Below, piece by piece: positions 1 through 11,100 of a stretch of 51,947 nt of DNA (the first letter of the stretch is position 1; each line of letters opens with the position of its first letter). A model generated the notes under the pieces. The model saw only the letters and a list, made by a program, of their open reading frames with translations, had not been told where the DNA came from and ran no database searches. The position numbers and the translations under genes were made by a program. The stretch is from CAZSNT01 sp964607765 (GTDB taxonomy: Bacteria; Verrucomicrobiota; Lentisphaeria; Oligosphaerales; JABHEG01), in the NCBI GenBank assembly GCA_964607765.1, contig CAZSNT010000058.1, forward strand, positions 1 to 51,947, given 5' to 3'.

Positions 1-16
1 CCCGCACTCGCCCCCG

Positions 17-2050
17 TCACTCGCCCCCGTCACTCGCCCCACACGCCCGCAGTTCCGCCAGGCTCGGCAGGCTATCCTCATCCAGTTCCTGGACCACGTA
101 ATGCACGCCTTCATCGGGCACGAAACTGCCGTCCTCCGTCACCAACACCGGAATCTCCGCTACACGCGCCACCAAATACCCGAAACATCGCTCGGCAGAC
201 GACACACGCGGCACACAGAACCCCATCCGCTGCCCGCCCGCACGGTGCGCGGCCTGCATCAGCTGCCAGAACAGCCGCGACCGGCTGAGCCCGAAATGGA
301 CCTTATTGTGTGCGGTGATGCTGCCGTACGGTCCAATCGTCCCAAGAGGGACGACCAGATACGCGTCCCCCGAACGCTTGCTCTGCTGCCCGGCGCGGCG
401 GAGGAACACGTTCTGATCCACAACACTGCCGAGCTCCGGCGACCAGCCGCCGAGGATGATCTGAGCGTCCTCCAAAGCGATGTCCAAACCGTGTCGCACG
501 TCGGCCTGAATCCGCCCGTCCATCACCCTCACCTGCACGTCGGCCGCACGGGCTTGGGGCCAGAACGCGTTCGCCAACACGACACGCGTCCCCCACGGCG
601 CGACCGGAACGCGCATCCCCGGCGACTGGTGTCGAGCCGGAATGTCGAAGCTCAGGTTCAAATCACTCCTGACCACCGGCGATGGGGGATAATCCGAACC
701 GACGTACTGGTGCCAGCCCCTCCTGCTGCCTCCGCGGGGGAGGAGCCAGGACGCCGCATCGGGCGCGAGATGCAGGTCGTAACCCCGACCCCCTGCCGAC
801 GTCAGGCTCAACAACGCCCACTGATCGCCTCCCGCGCGGGTCAGCCCCGTGACGGCCAGCCAGCGCAAATCGCCTTTCTGAAAACTCAAGACAGGCCCCA
901 GCAATGCACTCAGACTGCAAAACAGCAGCACCGTTACACCGATGTAGACAGCAACAGCACGGCGACGTCGGTTGCGCAGGAACACGAACACCAGCGGGCC
1001 GGTCAGCAGGGCGTACATGGCAAACAGGCCGCCAACCCATACCAGTGACGACAAGGCCCTGGGAGGCAATCCGCCCCGACGCCACGGGCTCTGCGGCACA
1101 ACGTAGCGTGGAAACGCTGGCACACGCCCACGCTCCAACAACGCCACCAAGTCTTGCGCCAGCCCCCCGGCCTCGTCCGACCGTCCGAACAGCGCACGCG
1201 GCGCAAGAACCAAACGCCCGGAACAGACCTGAACCGCGTTGAGTGCCCCGGTCCCCGGAGGCAGATCGACAGCCGGCATGGAGTCCGGGAGCGCACGAAG
1301 CACGCGTCTGACCACTGCCTCGTCACCGCGACACAGCACCAGCGTCCCACCCCACCGCAGGTAGTCGGCCAGGACACGCGCCTGATAGGGGAACTCGTCG
1401 CCGGCCATCTCAGCGGGCACCAGCACGACCGCATGGAAACCGAAGAGCGGCTGCGGACACGCCGGCAACTGCCACGGCGCAACGAAGTGGTTCTGCAAGC
1501 CCGGTCGGTCGCCCTCCGCCACAGTGCCGGCGGGAACGGCGAACTGCTGTGATACGGTCGACGGATGCACTACCAACACGTGATGCACCCCCACAGCCAA
1601 AGGGCCGAAGTCGGCTGGCGAACCGCGCCCGGTGCGGTTCAGCACGCGTTGCCACAACACCTCACGCCCGGACCGAAACCGCACGGCCAGCGCCTGGAGA
1701 TCCAGCGCCAGACAGAACCGCGTGTACACCTCAGTCCCGGGCGCCAGGACCACCTCCTTGCGGTCCGTGCGCCCGAACGCCCCCATACCACTCCTCACAC
1801 CGCGTTCCACCTCCCACGTGCCGGTGATGGGCTGCCCGGTCTCGTTCCGCGCAGTGATCAGGATGGGAACGGGCAGGTCGGGGTGGCACGTCCCGCCGAA
1901 ACCCACGTGAACGCCTACGGTCAGGCGCGGCGTCGTGATGTCGGCCAGACGCGGGTCCGATGCCGTGTCCTCAGGTTGCCCGGCGACCGGCATGGAGCAC
2001 AACACAGCGCTCACCACACTCCACATCAGAACTCTCGCCAATGAGCTCAT
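17..2050 (-). CDS. Secreted/membrane-anchored protein of an ABC-2 operon (GldG-like arrangement), 677 aa
   Basis: The chosen ATG (2050-2048) overlaps the stop of the upstream permease in an ATGA junction, which signals translational coupling; a GGAGGGGG-like ribosome site lies about 10 bases upstream. The frame extends 53 codons further upstream, but only inside the permease gene. The protein starts with a signal-peptide-like stretch (MSSLARVLMWSVVSAVLCSM, then PVAG). Around residues 203-242 there is a class-I-amidotransferase-like fold signature (AVVLVP, then LADYLRWGGTLVL) of the type seen in DUF4350 and GldG-like proteins, without an evident catalytic triad. Two hydrophobic helices follow at about 333-352 and 362-383, separated by an FLRNRRRR basic loop, then a beta-rich C-terminal domain. 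Order and overlap suggest it is the extracytoplasmic partner of the transporter. The substrate is unknown. The family assignment is inference; the topology is clear. Confidence 0.85.
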   Translation of the reverse strand: MSSLARVLMWSVVSAVLCSMPVAGQPEDTASDPRLADITTPRLTVGVHVGFGGTCHPDLPVPILITARNETGQPITGTWEVERGVRSGMGAFGRTDRKEVVLAPGTEVYTRFCLALDLQALAVRFRSGREVLWQRVLNRTGRGSPADFGPLAVGVHHVLVVHPSTVSQQFAVPAGTVAEGDRPGLQNHFVAPWQLPACPQPLFGFHAVVLVPAEMAGDEFPYQARVLADYLRWGGTLVLCRGDEAVVRRVLRALPDSMPAVDLPPGTGALNAVQVCSGRLVLAPRALFGRSDEAGGLAQDLVALLERGRVPAFPRYVVPQSPWRRGGLPPRALSSLVWVGGLFAMYALLTGPLVFVFLRNRRRRAVAVYIGVTVLLFCSLSALLGPVLSFQKGDLRWLAVTGLTRAGGDQWALLSLTSAGGRGYDLHLAPDAASWLLPRGGSRRGWHQYVGSDYPPSPVVRSDLNLSFDIPARHQSPGMRVPVAPWGTRVVLANAFWPQARAADVQVRVMDGRIQADVRHGLDIALEDAQIILGGWSPELGSVVDQNVFLRRAGQQSKRSGDAYLVVPLGTIGPYGSITAHNKVHFGLSRSRLFWQLMQAAHRAGGQRMGFCVPRVSSAERCFGYLVARVAEIPVLVTEDGSFVPDEGVHYVVQELDEDSLPSLAELRACGASDGGE

Positions 2051-3834
2051 GCCGCCGCGTCCCCCTCCTCCCGAATCTTGGACTCCAGCGCTACCTCGGG
2101 CCTCGACCGCACATAGTAGCGCCACGCCAGGAGCGCCAGACAGATCGTTACGACCGCGTGTGCTGCCGGCGCAATGACCAGGGCACTCCTGCCGCGGCCA
2201 ACGACCCAACCCGTGTAGCTGTCCGGAGCCACTACCTCATGGATGGTCGAGACCGGCGAAAACACTGCAAGCCGGACCATCAGCGGCATCAGACCGGCTG
2301 CCCTCGGGCCGAGCATCCGAACCAAATTTCCCAAAGCAACCGGCCCCGCCCAGAATACAATCGCGAGAAAGCAGCTGGCGACAAGCGCACCGCCGCGTTC
2401 CCACCGCCGCATGGCCAGCGTCCGGAGGAGCACGTACTGCTGCACCATCAGAAGCAGAACGAGCGGCGTCAGCCGATGAAGCCGTTCGCCCCGGAGCCAC
2501 AACGCCTCCACACCCCCACGCCGCAGCCACGATGTCCCGCTCAGCGCCGTCCGCAACTCCGGCACGCCCCACACCGCCAAGCCGACGATGACCAGGAAGA
2601 TGACAAACCCGATCGTGTCCAGGCGGGCAGCCGAAAAACTCCGGCGCCCAATGTGCATCTGCGTGTACATCGTGCATCGGTCTGAACTGAAAACCACACC
2701 CCCCATCAGCAGGCACGATGTCAGTGTGATCAGGTTCGACAGATGCAGCTCAGGAGGCCGGTAGGAGGCCGATACATAATGCAGAATTCCGAGAGGAATA
2801 CCGGCAAGCAGAAACAGCAGGAACAGTGCGCTACCGTAGCGGAACAACCCCTCCCAACGTTCCATCCACGCGGATCGGTTCTCGTAAAAGAAAGAGAGCT
2901 CCGAACGCCGCCGCAGCCGCTGGCGCCGCCGCAGAATGCTCGGGCGCTTGCTGTCGCCCGGCATCACGATCTCGCCGAACGTGCTGTTTACCTTGACCAG
3001 GCAACACGGCGGGCCCAAAGCCAACGCCCCGGCCGCAAGAGCGCAGCCGCTCAGCGCCCCCGCCACAAACACGGGCAGACTCCCCAGCGTGATCGAAACG
3101 CCTCGCACCGTGAACACAGTCGCACTGATACCCCACCGCACCTGCCCGGCGAAAAACGGCAAGTCCCAGATCGGATCAGTCAGGTAGTGGCTGGGCGCCA
3201 ACAGACCGCAGATCGGCGGCAACGGCGCAAGCCCGACCCCGAAAAGTACGGCGAACACCGCGATCACGCCTGCTGCACTGGCCACATCGTGGGCAAACAC
3301 AGCAATGGCCAGCGTGCTGAAGGTGAGCAGATTCGCGTACAGCCAGAGAGACGCGACCCCGAGCACAACGAAACCAATCTGCACCCCGCCCAGGCTCAAG
3401 CTGAAAATCGCGTACGGCAAAGACGCCACCACAATCACGGCGAAAAAGACGTTCATCGCCAGGACTTTGCCGGCGAAGTAGCGTAGCGGCGATATCCCGC
3501 TCAGCACAACCTGATCGAAGTACCGGCCCCAGCGCGGTCCCTCGAAAAGGCCGGCCGCACGGATGGGAACCAGGACCGTACAGATCGCGCCGAGCCCCAG
3601 CAGAAGCAGGCACGCCAGGGACTGGCCCAGCCCCAAGGCCGCACTCAGCTGCGTCAGCGTCCGGTCACCTTCCACGGCCCACAGGAACACCGCGCCGCCC
3701 AGAAGCGTCCCAAGCGCGGCATTGAGCACCGTGAACCAGGCACCAACCCGCCACGGGGAGACCAGACTGCTCAGGTCCCGCAGCAGCGTGGGACTGTCAG
3801 CAGCACGGGCGACACGTGAAAGCACACGCCTCAA
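2047..3834 (-). CDS. ABC-2 type transporter permease, 595 aa
   Basis: Polytopic membrane protein with about twelve hydrophobic segments in two halves (first half roughly residues 30-285, second half 335-580) joined by a basic cytosolic stretch (ILRRRQRLRRRSELSFF). This size fits a fused or duplicated ABC-2 permease. The frame opens with TTG, whose last two bases are part of the TGA stop of the ATPase gene (TTGA overlap); a GGAGGGAG ribosome site sits about 9 bases upstream, so the rare start is plausible, with a GTG three codons later as alternative. Its own stop overlaps the start of the next gene. It would form the membrane channel for the ATPase encoded just upstream. The substrate cannot be told from the sequence. 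Confidence 0.9.
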   Translation of the reverse strand: MRRVLSRVARAADSPTLLRDLSSLVSPWRVGAWFTVLNAALGTLLGGAVFLWAVEGDRTLTQLSAALGLGQSLACLLLLGLGAICTVLVPIRAAGLFEGPRWGRYFDQVVLSGISPLRYFAGKVLAMNVFFAVIVVASLPYAIFSLSLGGVQIGFVVLGVASLWLYANLLTFSTLAIAVFAHDVASAAGVIAVFAVLFGVGLAPLPPICGLLAPSHYLTDPIWDLPFFAGQVRWGISATVFTVRGVSITLGSLPVFVAGALSGCALAAGALALGPPCCLVKVNSTFGEIVMPGDSKRPSILRRRQRLRRRSELSFFYENRSAWMERWEGLFRYGSALFLLFLLAGIPLGILHYVSASYRPPELHLSNLITLTSCLLMGGVVFSSDRCTMYTQMHIGRRSFSAARLDTIGFVIFLVIVGLAVWGVPELRTALSGTSWLRRGGVEALWLRGERLHRLTPLVLLLMVQQYVLLRTLAMRRWERGGALVASCFLAIVFWAGPVALGNLVRMLGPRAAGLMPLMVRLAVFSPVSTIHEVVAPDSYTGWVVGRGRSALVIAPAAHAVVTICLALLAWRYYVRSRPEVALESKIREEGDAAA

Positions 3835-4757
3835 CTCACCACTCCCTCCGTGCTGTCCATGAAGATGTCCTCCAGGCTCCGGTGCTCCTCGCGCATGCTC
3901 AGAATCTGAATATCCGCGTCGATGAGCGCACGCAGCAGCGGATTGCAGTTGTCAGGCCCCCAGTGCACGCGAAGCGTCTGTCCATCCAGGGCGCAGTGAA
4001 CAGCTGACTCGAGCTCAGCCACCACGGCGCGCGCTCTCTCGCCGTCCTCTGCCGGAACATCAATGGTGACCACGTTCCGGCTGCCCAGATGCGAACTCCG
4101 CAACTCCGTCATTGTGCCGGTCAGCCGTGCCCTGCCCTGCTCCAGAATACACACGTCCGTGCAGATGTGCTCGATGTCGGACAGAATGTGAGAGCTGATG
4201 ACGATCGTCTTCCCCATCGCGGCCAGTTCTTTCAGGAACTCGCGCACGTCGATCCGGGCACGCGGGTCCAGCCCGGCGGCCGGCTCGTCCAGAATCAGCA
4301 GCTCCGGATCGCCCAGCAGCGTCTTGGCCAGCAGCAAACGCTGCCGGTTGCCGGTGGACAGAGAACGGACCCCCTCCCGTTCACGCCCTCTCAAATCGGT
4401 CAACTCCAGCGCCTCTGCAACCGCTGTGCCGCGGCGGCGACGTGCCACGCCCGCCGCACACGCGAAGTAGTGCATGTACTCCCCGATGCTCATGTCCTGC
4501 GGCGACGACGCCTCTGCCGGCATGAACGAGATACGACGACGTACTTCACGCGGGTTGCGCAACGCATCGAACCCGCACACCTCCAGCGCCCCCTCCTCGG
4601 GCTTCGCCAACGTGGCGAGCATGCGCAGCAGCGTCGTCTTGCCCGAGCCGTTCGGCCCGATCACGCCCATGGTCCGGCCACGCTCCACACGCATACTCAC
4701 GCCCGCCACGGCCACCACCGTGTCGTATGACATGAACAGTTCCTGCGCACGGATCAT
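3831..4757 (-). CDS. ABC transporter ATP-binding protein, 308 aa
   Basis: A complete nucleotide-binding domain: Walker A GPNGSGKTT (residues 34-42), signature LSTGNRQR (133-140) in place of LSGGQ, Walker B LLILDE (153-158), D-loop GLDP (162-165) and H-loop histidine in ISSH (190). The usual Q-loop glutamine after the YLP-type turn is not present (FMPAE at 78-82). About 100 residues after the core form the regulatory tail typical of ABC-2 exporters of the CcmA/GldA type. The ATG at 4757 has a GGGAAGGG ribosome site about 8 bases upstream. It is the first gene of the operon and overlaps the permease. It powers transport by the two downstream products. The family is certain, the substrate unknown. 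Confidence 0.95.
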   Translation of the reverse strand: MIRAQELFMSYDTVVAVAGVSMRVERGRTMGVIGPNGSGKTTLLRMLATLAKPEEGALEVCGFDALRNPREVRRRISFMPAEASSPQDMSIGEYMHYFACAAGVARRRRGTAVAEALELTDLRGREREGVRSLSTGNRQRLLLAKTLLGDPELLILDEPAAGLDPRARIDVREFLKELAAMGKTIVISSHILSDIEHICTDVCILEQGRARLTGTMTELRSSHLGSRNVVTIDVPAEDGERARAVVAELESAVHCALDGQTLRVHWGPDNCNPLLRALIDADIQILSMREEHRSLEDIFMDSTEGVVS

Positions 4758-4830
4758 CGGTGCACCCTTCCCGATCGCGTGGTGACAACGCCGCCGTCTG
4801 CTTCTGCCGAATCCCCTGTCTCAACAACCC

Positions 4831-4859
4831 ACTATAATTTCCATCCGAGATCGTGCGAG
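4831..4859 (-). promoter_or_regulatory. Weak candidate promoter for the ABC operon
   Basis: On the minus strand TATAGT (plus 4831-4836) matches five of six -10 bases and lies about 70 bases upstream of the ATPase ATG. The hexamer 17 bases further upstream (CTCGCA) is a poor -35, and its edge touches the tandem repeat, so an activator may be needed, or this is not the promoter. Confidence 0.25.
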
Positions 4860-4925
4860 TTACCGTGGGCGGGCATTCTTGACCGCCGCCGCCCTTACCG
4901 TGGGCGGGCATTCTTGACCGCCGCC
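4860..4925. repeat. Two perfect 31-bp direct repeats, period 35
   Basis: Two identical 31-bp copies at 4860-4890 and 4895-4925, each beginning TTACCGTGGGCGGGCATTCT and ending TTGACCGCCGCC, separated by GCCC. They lie between the divergent operons, about 100 bp upstream of the ABC start and 65 bp upstream of the giant-gene promoter. They could be paired protein-binding sites or a dispersed intergenic repeat. The sequence alone does not decide. Confidence 0.85.
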
Positions 4926-4990
4926 ATAGCCCGTTGCTCGCAAGCGAAGCCTGCACAGCCGCCTCCGGGCGCGCAACAGCCTTCCGCACC

Positions 4991-5019
4991 TTGACAGACG
5001 CGCGCGCATCGCGTACAAT
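4991..5019 (+). promoter_or_regulatory. Near-consensus sigma-70 promoter of giant gene A
   Basis: TTGACA (4991-4996), a 17-base spacer, then TACAAT (5014-5019): a perfect -35 and five of six -10 bases at ideal spacing. Expected transcription start is near 5026, giving a leader of about 130 bases to the preferred ATG. The closest relative is the promoter of giant gene B at 19799. Confidence 0.85.
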
Positions 5020-5159
5020 TAAAGAGAACCATTGCGGCATCGGGAGGGCCAGAAAGGACGCGCGGGGTAGAGCCGTCTGTGCCCCCCTTTTTTGGTCCCA
5101 CTCCCATGAGTTTTCTTGTCCGCCACGGCGCGGCCACAGCGAAGGGAATGGACTGCCCC

Positions 5160-8100
5160 ATGAACTCGCCCACACTGCCCTCCCCTCCTCCTCCTCCTGA
5201 TCGTGCACCTAATCCCTGCCCCCGTAGCGGCGGCGGTGCTCCGGCCAGACCTTCACGGATACTGCCCATCCTCATTGTCATGCTCGCGCTCGGCTCTGTC
5301 ATCGTAGCTCAGGCCGCTACGCACCTGTCTTCCGATGTGCCGTTCGCCGGCGGCGGCAATCCCTACTCCAGTACCGACATCGTCACATACGACGCCGGCT
5401 TCGATCCCACGCCCGCCGTGGCCGGGTTGGTTCCTGTCGGTACGGGCATCTCGTCCGTCGCCCTGCACGGGTACCTGGTCTATTTCACCGTGGATGCGCC
5501 GGTCGACCTCACCGACGTCACTGTGCACGAGCGTCACATCGTCACGTACGACCCCCGCTCCGGCTCCTACGCCACAGCCGTCGACCTATCGCCCTTACTG
5601 CCCCCGGGCGTAGCAGTCGATGCCTTGCATGTCACGGCGCCGAATCGCTTCGTGTTCTCGATCAGTGTCCCGGCCGCAATCGACGGCACGCCCTTCACGG
5701 ATTCCGATCTGATCGCATTGGACCAAGGGCACACGTCGCTGCTCATCCCGGAGGAGTCTCTCGCCGTCCCACCCGCGGCCAACATCGACGCGCTCTCCAT
5801 CAGCCCGTTGGAGGACACAGTCTATTTCTCGGTTGACGCTCCGACCAATATCACCAACATCGCGGTCGACAGCGCGGACATCGTCGCCCGTGACGCAGCC
5901 GGCTGGAACCTGGCATTCGAAGCGAACGCGGCCGGCATGCCGCCCGGCGTCGACGTGCACGGCTACCAGTCCGAAATGGACACCGACGGCGACGGGCTCG
6001 CGGACTGGTGGGAATTGCTCTACTACGGCAACCTGAGTCCCACGCCGGGCGGGAACGACGACAGCGATGCACTCTCGAACCTGGGCGAGTATGAGAGGCG
6101 CGGCAACCCCAAAGCCCCCGACACCGACGGCGACGGCATGCTCGACGGCTGGGAGGCGCAGTACGATCTGCTCCTCGACGTCGACGACGCACTGCAGAAC
6201 CCCGATGCTGACACCGCAGTCAATGGCCGCGAACATGCCGCAAACACCAACCCCCGACTTGCCGGCGATCAACCCAATCCCGGCATACTGTTCGTGGACG
6301 GCGCAGCACAAGACACAGGCGACGGTTCGTCATGGAACTCCCCCTTCACCAGCCTGCAGCGTGCTCTGGACTCAAGCATCGATGCGGACCAGCTGTGGAT
6401 CCGGCAGGGCACGTATGTCCCGCCCGGCGCAGGCCCGGCCCAGCGTGCTGCCACGTTCCTCGTCGCCCGTGACGTCCACCTCTTCGGCGGCTTTGCCGGA
6501 CACGAAGTCAACCTCCCCGACCGGGACATCGATGCCAACCTGACGCTGCTCAGTGGAGACCCCCTCCGCAATGACGGCGCAGATGTTCGGGTCGACGAAC
6601 AGACGCGCCAGGACAACTGCTACCACGTCGTGACCGTGCCGCCCGGAGCAATGCCAACGTTCGACGGCATCACGATCGGCGAAGGCAATGCCAACGGGCC
6701 GGCGCCCGACGACCTGGGAGGCGGCGTGTTCATCGGCGCTGGCGCTGCTCCCACCTTCCGCCGCTCAACCCTCGCAAGCAACTCCGCCAGGTTCGGCGGC
6801 GGCGCTTTTTCCATGAGCGAGTCGGCCCCGACCTTCATCTCCTCCACAGTCGCCGACAACACCGCCGAGTTCGACGGCGGCGGCCTGGCTTTCGACCAGA
6901 CCATGGCAGCACTGTGGAACACGCGCATCGTACGCAATATGGCCCTGGGCAGCGGCGGCGGCATTGCGGCGGACATGGGCACGACCGACCTGATCAACTG
7001 CGTGCTCCAGGCGAACTCGGCCGGGAACGACGGCGGAGGGATGTTCTACGACTCCCCCGACCCACAGTCGCGCCTTACCAACTGCACGTTCAACGGGAAC
7101 CAGGCGGGAACGGCCGGCGGCGCGATCAGTTCCCAGGGCCAGAGCAACATCCTGGTCAGAAACTCGATCCTCTGGGGCGATGCCCCGGACGAACTGGCAG
7201 GCATTGGGTCCGCATACGTCAGCTACTCGGACATCGATCAAAACGGATACGCCGGCATCGGCGGGAACATCCGCCAGGACCCGAGGTTCAACGACCTGAA
7301 CGAGGGCGACCTCGGCCTGCGACCCGACTCGCCTGCGATCGACGCCGCGGCCAGTGCAACCGTGCCCCAGGACGTCGTGGACTTGGACGAGGACACCAAC
7401 ACCAACGAACTCGTGCCCCTCGATATCGCCAACTCCAGCCGTCTCGTAGACATCCCCGCAGTCCCGGACACCGGAACGGGCAGCCCGGTTGTCGACATGG
7501 GTGCGTTCGAGGCCGGACGCATCATCTACGTCGACGAAACCATCGCAGCAGGCAACGGCGCATCGTGGGACGCCGCGTTGCCGCACCTACAGGACGCGCT
7601 GAACGTCGCCCAGCCTGACGACGAGGTCTGGGTCGCGCAAGGCCACTACACGCCAACTGTCGACCCAACAGGCGATCCTACCCCTGCCGATCTCCGGACC
7701 AGGACGTTTACGCTCCGCTCCGGAGTGCGCGTGTACGGCGGTTTCCAAGGCGGCGAGACCGGACGCGCCGACCGCAGGCCCGAACTCTATCACACTGTGC
7801 TCAGCGGCGACTTGGGCGTGGCCGGCAACCACGCCGACAACGCCTACCACGTCGTCTACGGCGCCGACGTCGTCAACAGCGTTCTCGACGGCTTCGTCGT
7901 CAGCGATGGCAACGCCGACGGGCCGCCGTCCGGGCAACGAAACGGTACGCCGTCCAACAGGGCCGGCGCCGGCATCTACTGCGCCAACATGGACAGCTCA
8001 AACCGCATCGCCAACAACATGGTAATGGACAACGCCGCGCTCGAAACGGGAGGGGGCATCTTCGCGGTCAACTGCTCGTTCACGTTCGACGACTGCACGC

Positions 8101-11100
8101 TCAGCCACAACACCGCTGTGCAGGGGGCCGGCATTTACACATCCGGCGGGGCCCCGGGCCTGTTCGACTGTACGGTCACAGCCAACGCGGCAACACTGGG
8201 CGGCGGGCTGTTCCTCGACATCTGGGGCACGAGCGGCGAAGTCGACAGCTGCGAGATCAGCGGCAACACGGCTGCCGAAGATGGCGCCGGGCTGTTCCTT
8301 AGCATGGGGATGGGACGCGTGGTCAACTCCATCGTCAGCGGCAATGCCGCGGCCGCGGACGGCGGCGGGTTCTTCGCAGGCTCGGGCGAACTCCGCATAG
8401 TGAACTGCACGGTGGCCGGGAACCACGCCGAAGGAGCCGGCGGCGGAGTCTTCTGCGCCAGCGGCGCCAATCCCGGGATCACCAACACGATCTTCGCGGA
8501 GAACACACACACCGCCGTCGTCGAAGACGACCTCGGCGCAGACCCCACACTGACCAATTGCCTGTTCTACGACAACCCGGAAGGAGATGTCTACGACGCC
8601 GACACGACCAGCGTGCGCTCGGACGCAGCCCAGATAAACGCGCTGCCCGAGGCCGATGCCAATACGGACCAGGATCCTGCATTCGTCCCGCGCCCTGCCG
8701 GAGCGTGGACGGCTGTGGTCTACGAACCCGGCACCAACACGACAACCCTGACCCACACGGGAGCAAATGTCACCCCCGCTGCCCTGACGGAGCTGCTCAT
8801 CGTCGCCAACCGAAACGAACACCGGCAGGACATGATCCACGGCAACGACACAGACAGCATTGACGTACGTGGGAACCTGACGGGACGGGTCGCGCCGGGA
8901 GACCCGTACCGCATCGTCGATTACCGACTGACCGACAGCTCGGGGGCGGTGGACACCGGAACGGCCGTGGATGCCCCCTCGATCGACATCGAGGAACTGA
9001 GCCGCCCCGTCGACATTCCCGGACGCGGCGCGGACGGCACCGGCGCGGAAATCGACATCGGCGCCTACGAATTGGCGGCGGCCGGCCCCGTGACCGGCAT
9101 CGGGAACCTGGTCTGGTACGACATCAACTTCGATGGCGCACAGGACCCAAGTGAAGTCGGCGTGGCCAACGTCACGGTCAACCTCCTCAACAGCAGCGGT
9201 CAGCCGCTGCCCGGACGGACGACAGTCACCGATGGTGCCGGCCGTTACTCTTTTGAGAGCCTTGACCCCAGCCCCTACATCGTCGAGTTCGTCCTGCCCC
9301 TCGGGCACGTGTTCAGTGCAGCCAACGCCGCAACAGATGACCAGGACAGCGACGCTGACCCGATCAGCGGCCGAACCGAAGTCATCAATGTCGCCCAGGA
9401 CCAATACATCGAGAACGTCGACGCCGGAATCCTCGGCAACTTGGACACAGACGGCGATTCCATGACAGACCTCTGGGAGGTCGTGCGCGGCCTCAACCCA
9501 CTGAACCGAGACGCAAACGACCACATGGACACGGACAACGTACCCAACGACCAGGAGTTCTACGGCGACACCAATCCCTACGACCCCGCCAGTGTGCCCT
9601 TCTTCCGCCCCGGAGCCGGAACGGCGCTCGGATTCAATGGCGTCAGCGACTATGTCGACTGCGGCTACAACCCCGGCGTGACCGGCATGCCTGAGCTGGT
9701 CCTGGAAGCCTGGGTCCGCCCCGATGTCGTGGACGCCGAGAACCGCGTTATCATCTCCAACCTGGGCGTCAATGACCAGACCACCGGCGGCTACCAGCTG
9801 TCGATCACACCCGCCGGACGGTTCAACCTGAACTACCGCGCGCTCGACCACATCGACAGGCCGCTCAGCAGCACGACCGTCATTGCAGCCAACCGCTGGT
9901 ACCATGTGGCCGGCAGACTCGCGTGGGATGGCGCCGGGATGCAAGCCGACCTGTTTGTCAACGGCATACTGGACGCGAGCACCTACTGGCCCGGCATCGG
10001 AGAGATGATCAGCTACAACAACGTCTCCAACCTGTTCATCGGCTCCAACATCGACGGCCTGCCACAGGGCGGCCTCGACGTGACGCGCGAGTTCTTCGGC
10101 GTCATGGACGAGGTGCGAATCTGGAACATCGCGCTCCCTGATCAGGTCATCCGCAACTGGATGAACACACGAATCAACCACTACCACCCCTTCTTCCATC
10201 GCCGCGGCGCACACTGGTCCTTCGAGGAAGGGATCGGAGCCGCTGCCGCGTGCCGCGCGTCCGCCTCGAATATCGGGCTGCTCGCGCACCCCAACCCCGA
10301 TGGATCCTGGCTCGTATCACAGGCCCCCGTCGGCGACGAAAGCCATCGTGAACAAGGCGCCACGCCGCTGGTCGCCGCGAACAGCACTGTCCCGATCGAC
10401 ATCGCCTGGGACGTCCCACCCGACCCCGTCGGGGTCTGCGCCGCAATCCAGGTGCAGCAGGCGCCTGCGAACACAGCCGGGCTGCTGGACAGCAACGCGG
10501 ATACCTACTGGGAAATCTGGGTCTCGCACGGACACGGTGCTTTCCAGGCAGACGTGAGTGTGCGCTTCGACGATATCGACGGAATCGGCAACGAGAACGC
10601 CCTGCGTCTCTACACACGCACAGGCGCCGGCACGCCCTGGTCCGAACTCGCGGCGTACCAGGTCGACGTCGAGGGCAACGCAGCAGACGGCCGGGGCGTC
10701 GTCACATTCGATGACGCTACCGCGTTCAGTCAGTTCATCCTCACCAGCAGCGATCCCCAGAACCCCTTGGTTGAGCTCACCGGCCCCACACTCACGCAGT
10801 GGCAGCTCATCGACGATACGGGCGCCAGCCCGAGCGACTACATAACCCGCGACCCCGACCTCGAACTCCTCTTCACATTCGACGAGCCTGTGCTCGGCTC
10901 GCCCACCGACATCATCGTCGAGGAAGGCCCGGGCATGAACCCCGTGCCCGTCACCGCGGCCACCGGTTGGGATACCACGCAAGTCAATGCAACCCTCGCC
11001 ACGCTCCCCGTCGATGGCACCTACACCGTGACACTCCAAGCAAGCCACACCATCAGAGACCGCGAAGGCAACGCGCTCAACGGCGGCAACGACGTCCAGC

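Noticed and set aside
2051..2209. Upstream extension of the 677-residue protein to 2209
   Set aside because: The extra 53 codons lie wholly within the permease gene, look like a shadow frame, and would bury the signal peptide.
4829..4840. TATAAT on the plus strand at 4833 as a promoter for gene A
   Set aside because: No -35 at suitable distance; the TTGACA-N17-TACAAT pair at 4991 is far better and closer to the gene.
5079..5159. GTG 5079 or ATG 5106/5148 as the start of protein A
   Set aside because: No suitably spaced ribosome site was seen for 5079 or 5106, and at 5148 the GAAGGGA abuts the codon. They remain possible, so the start is less certain than the gene.
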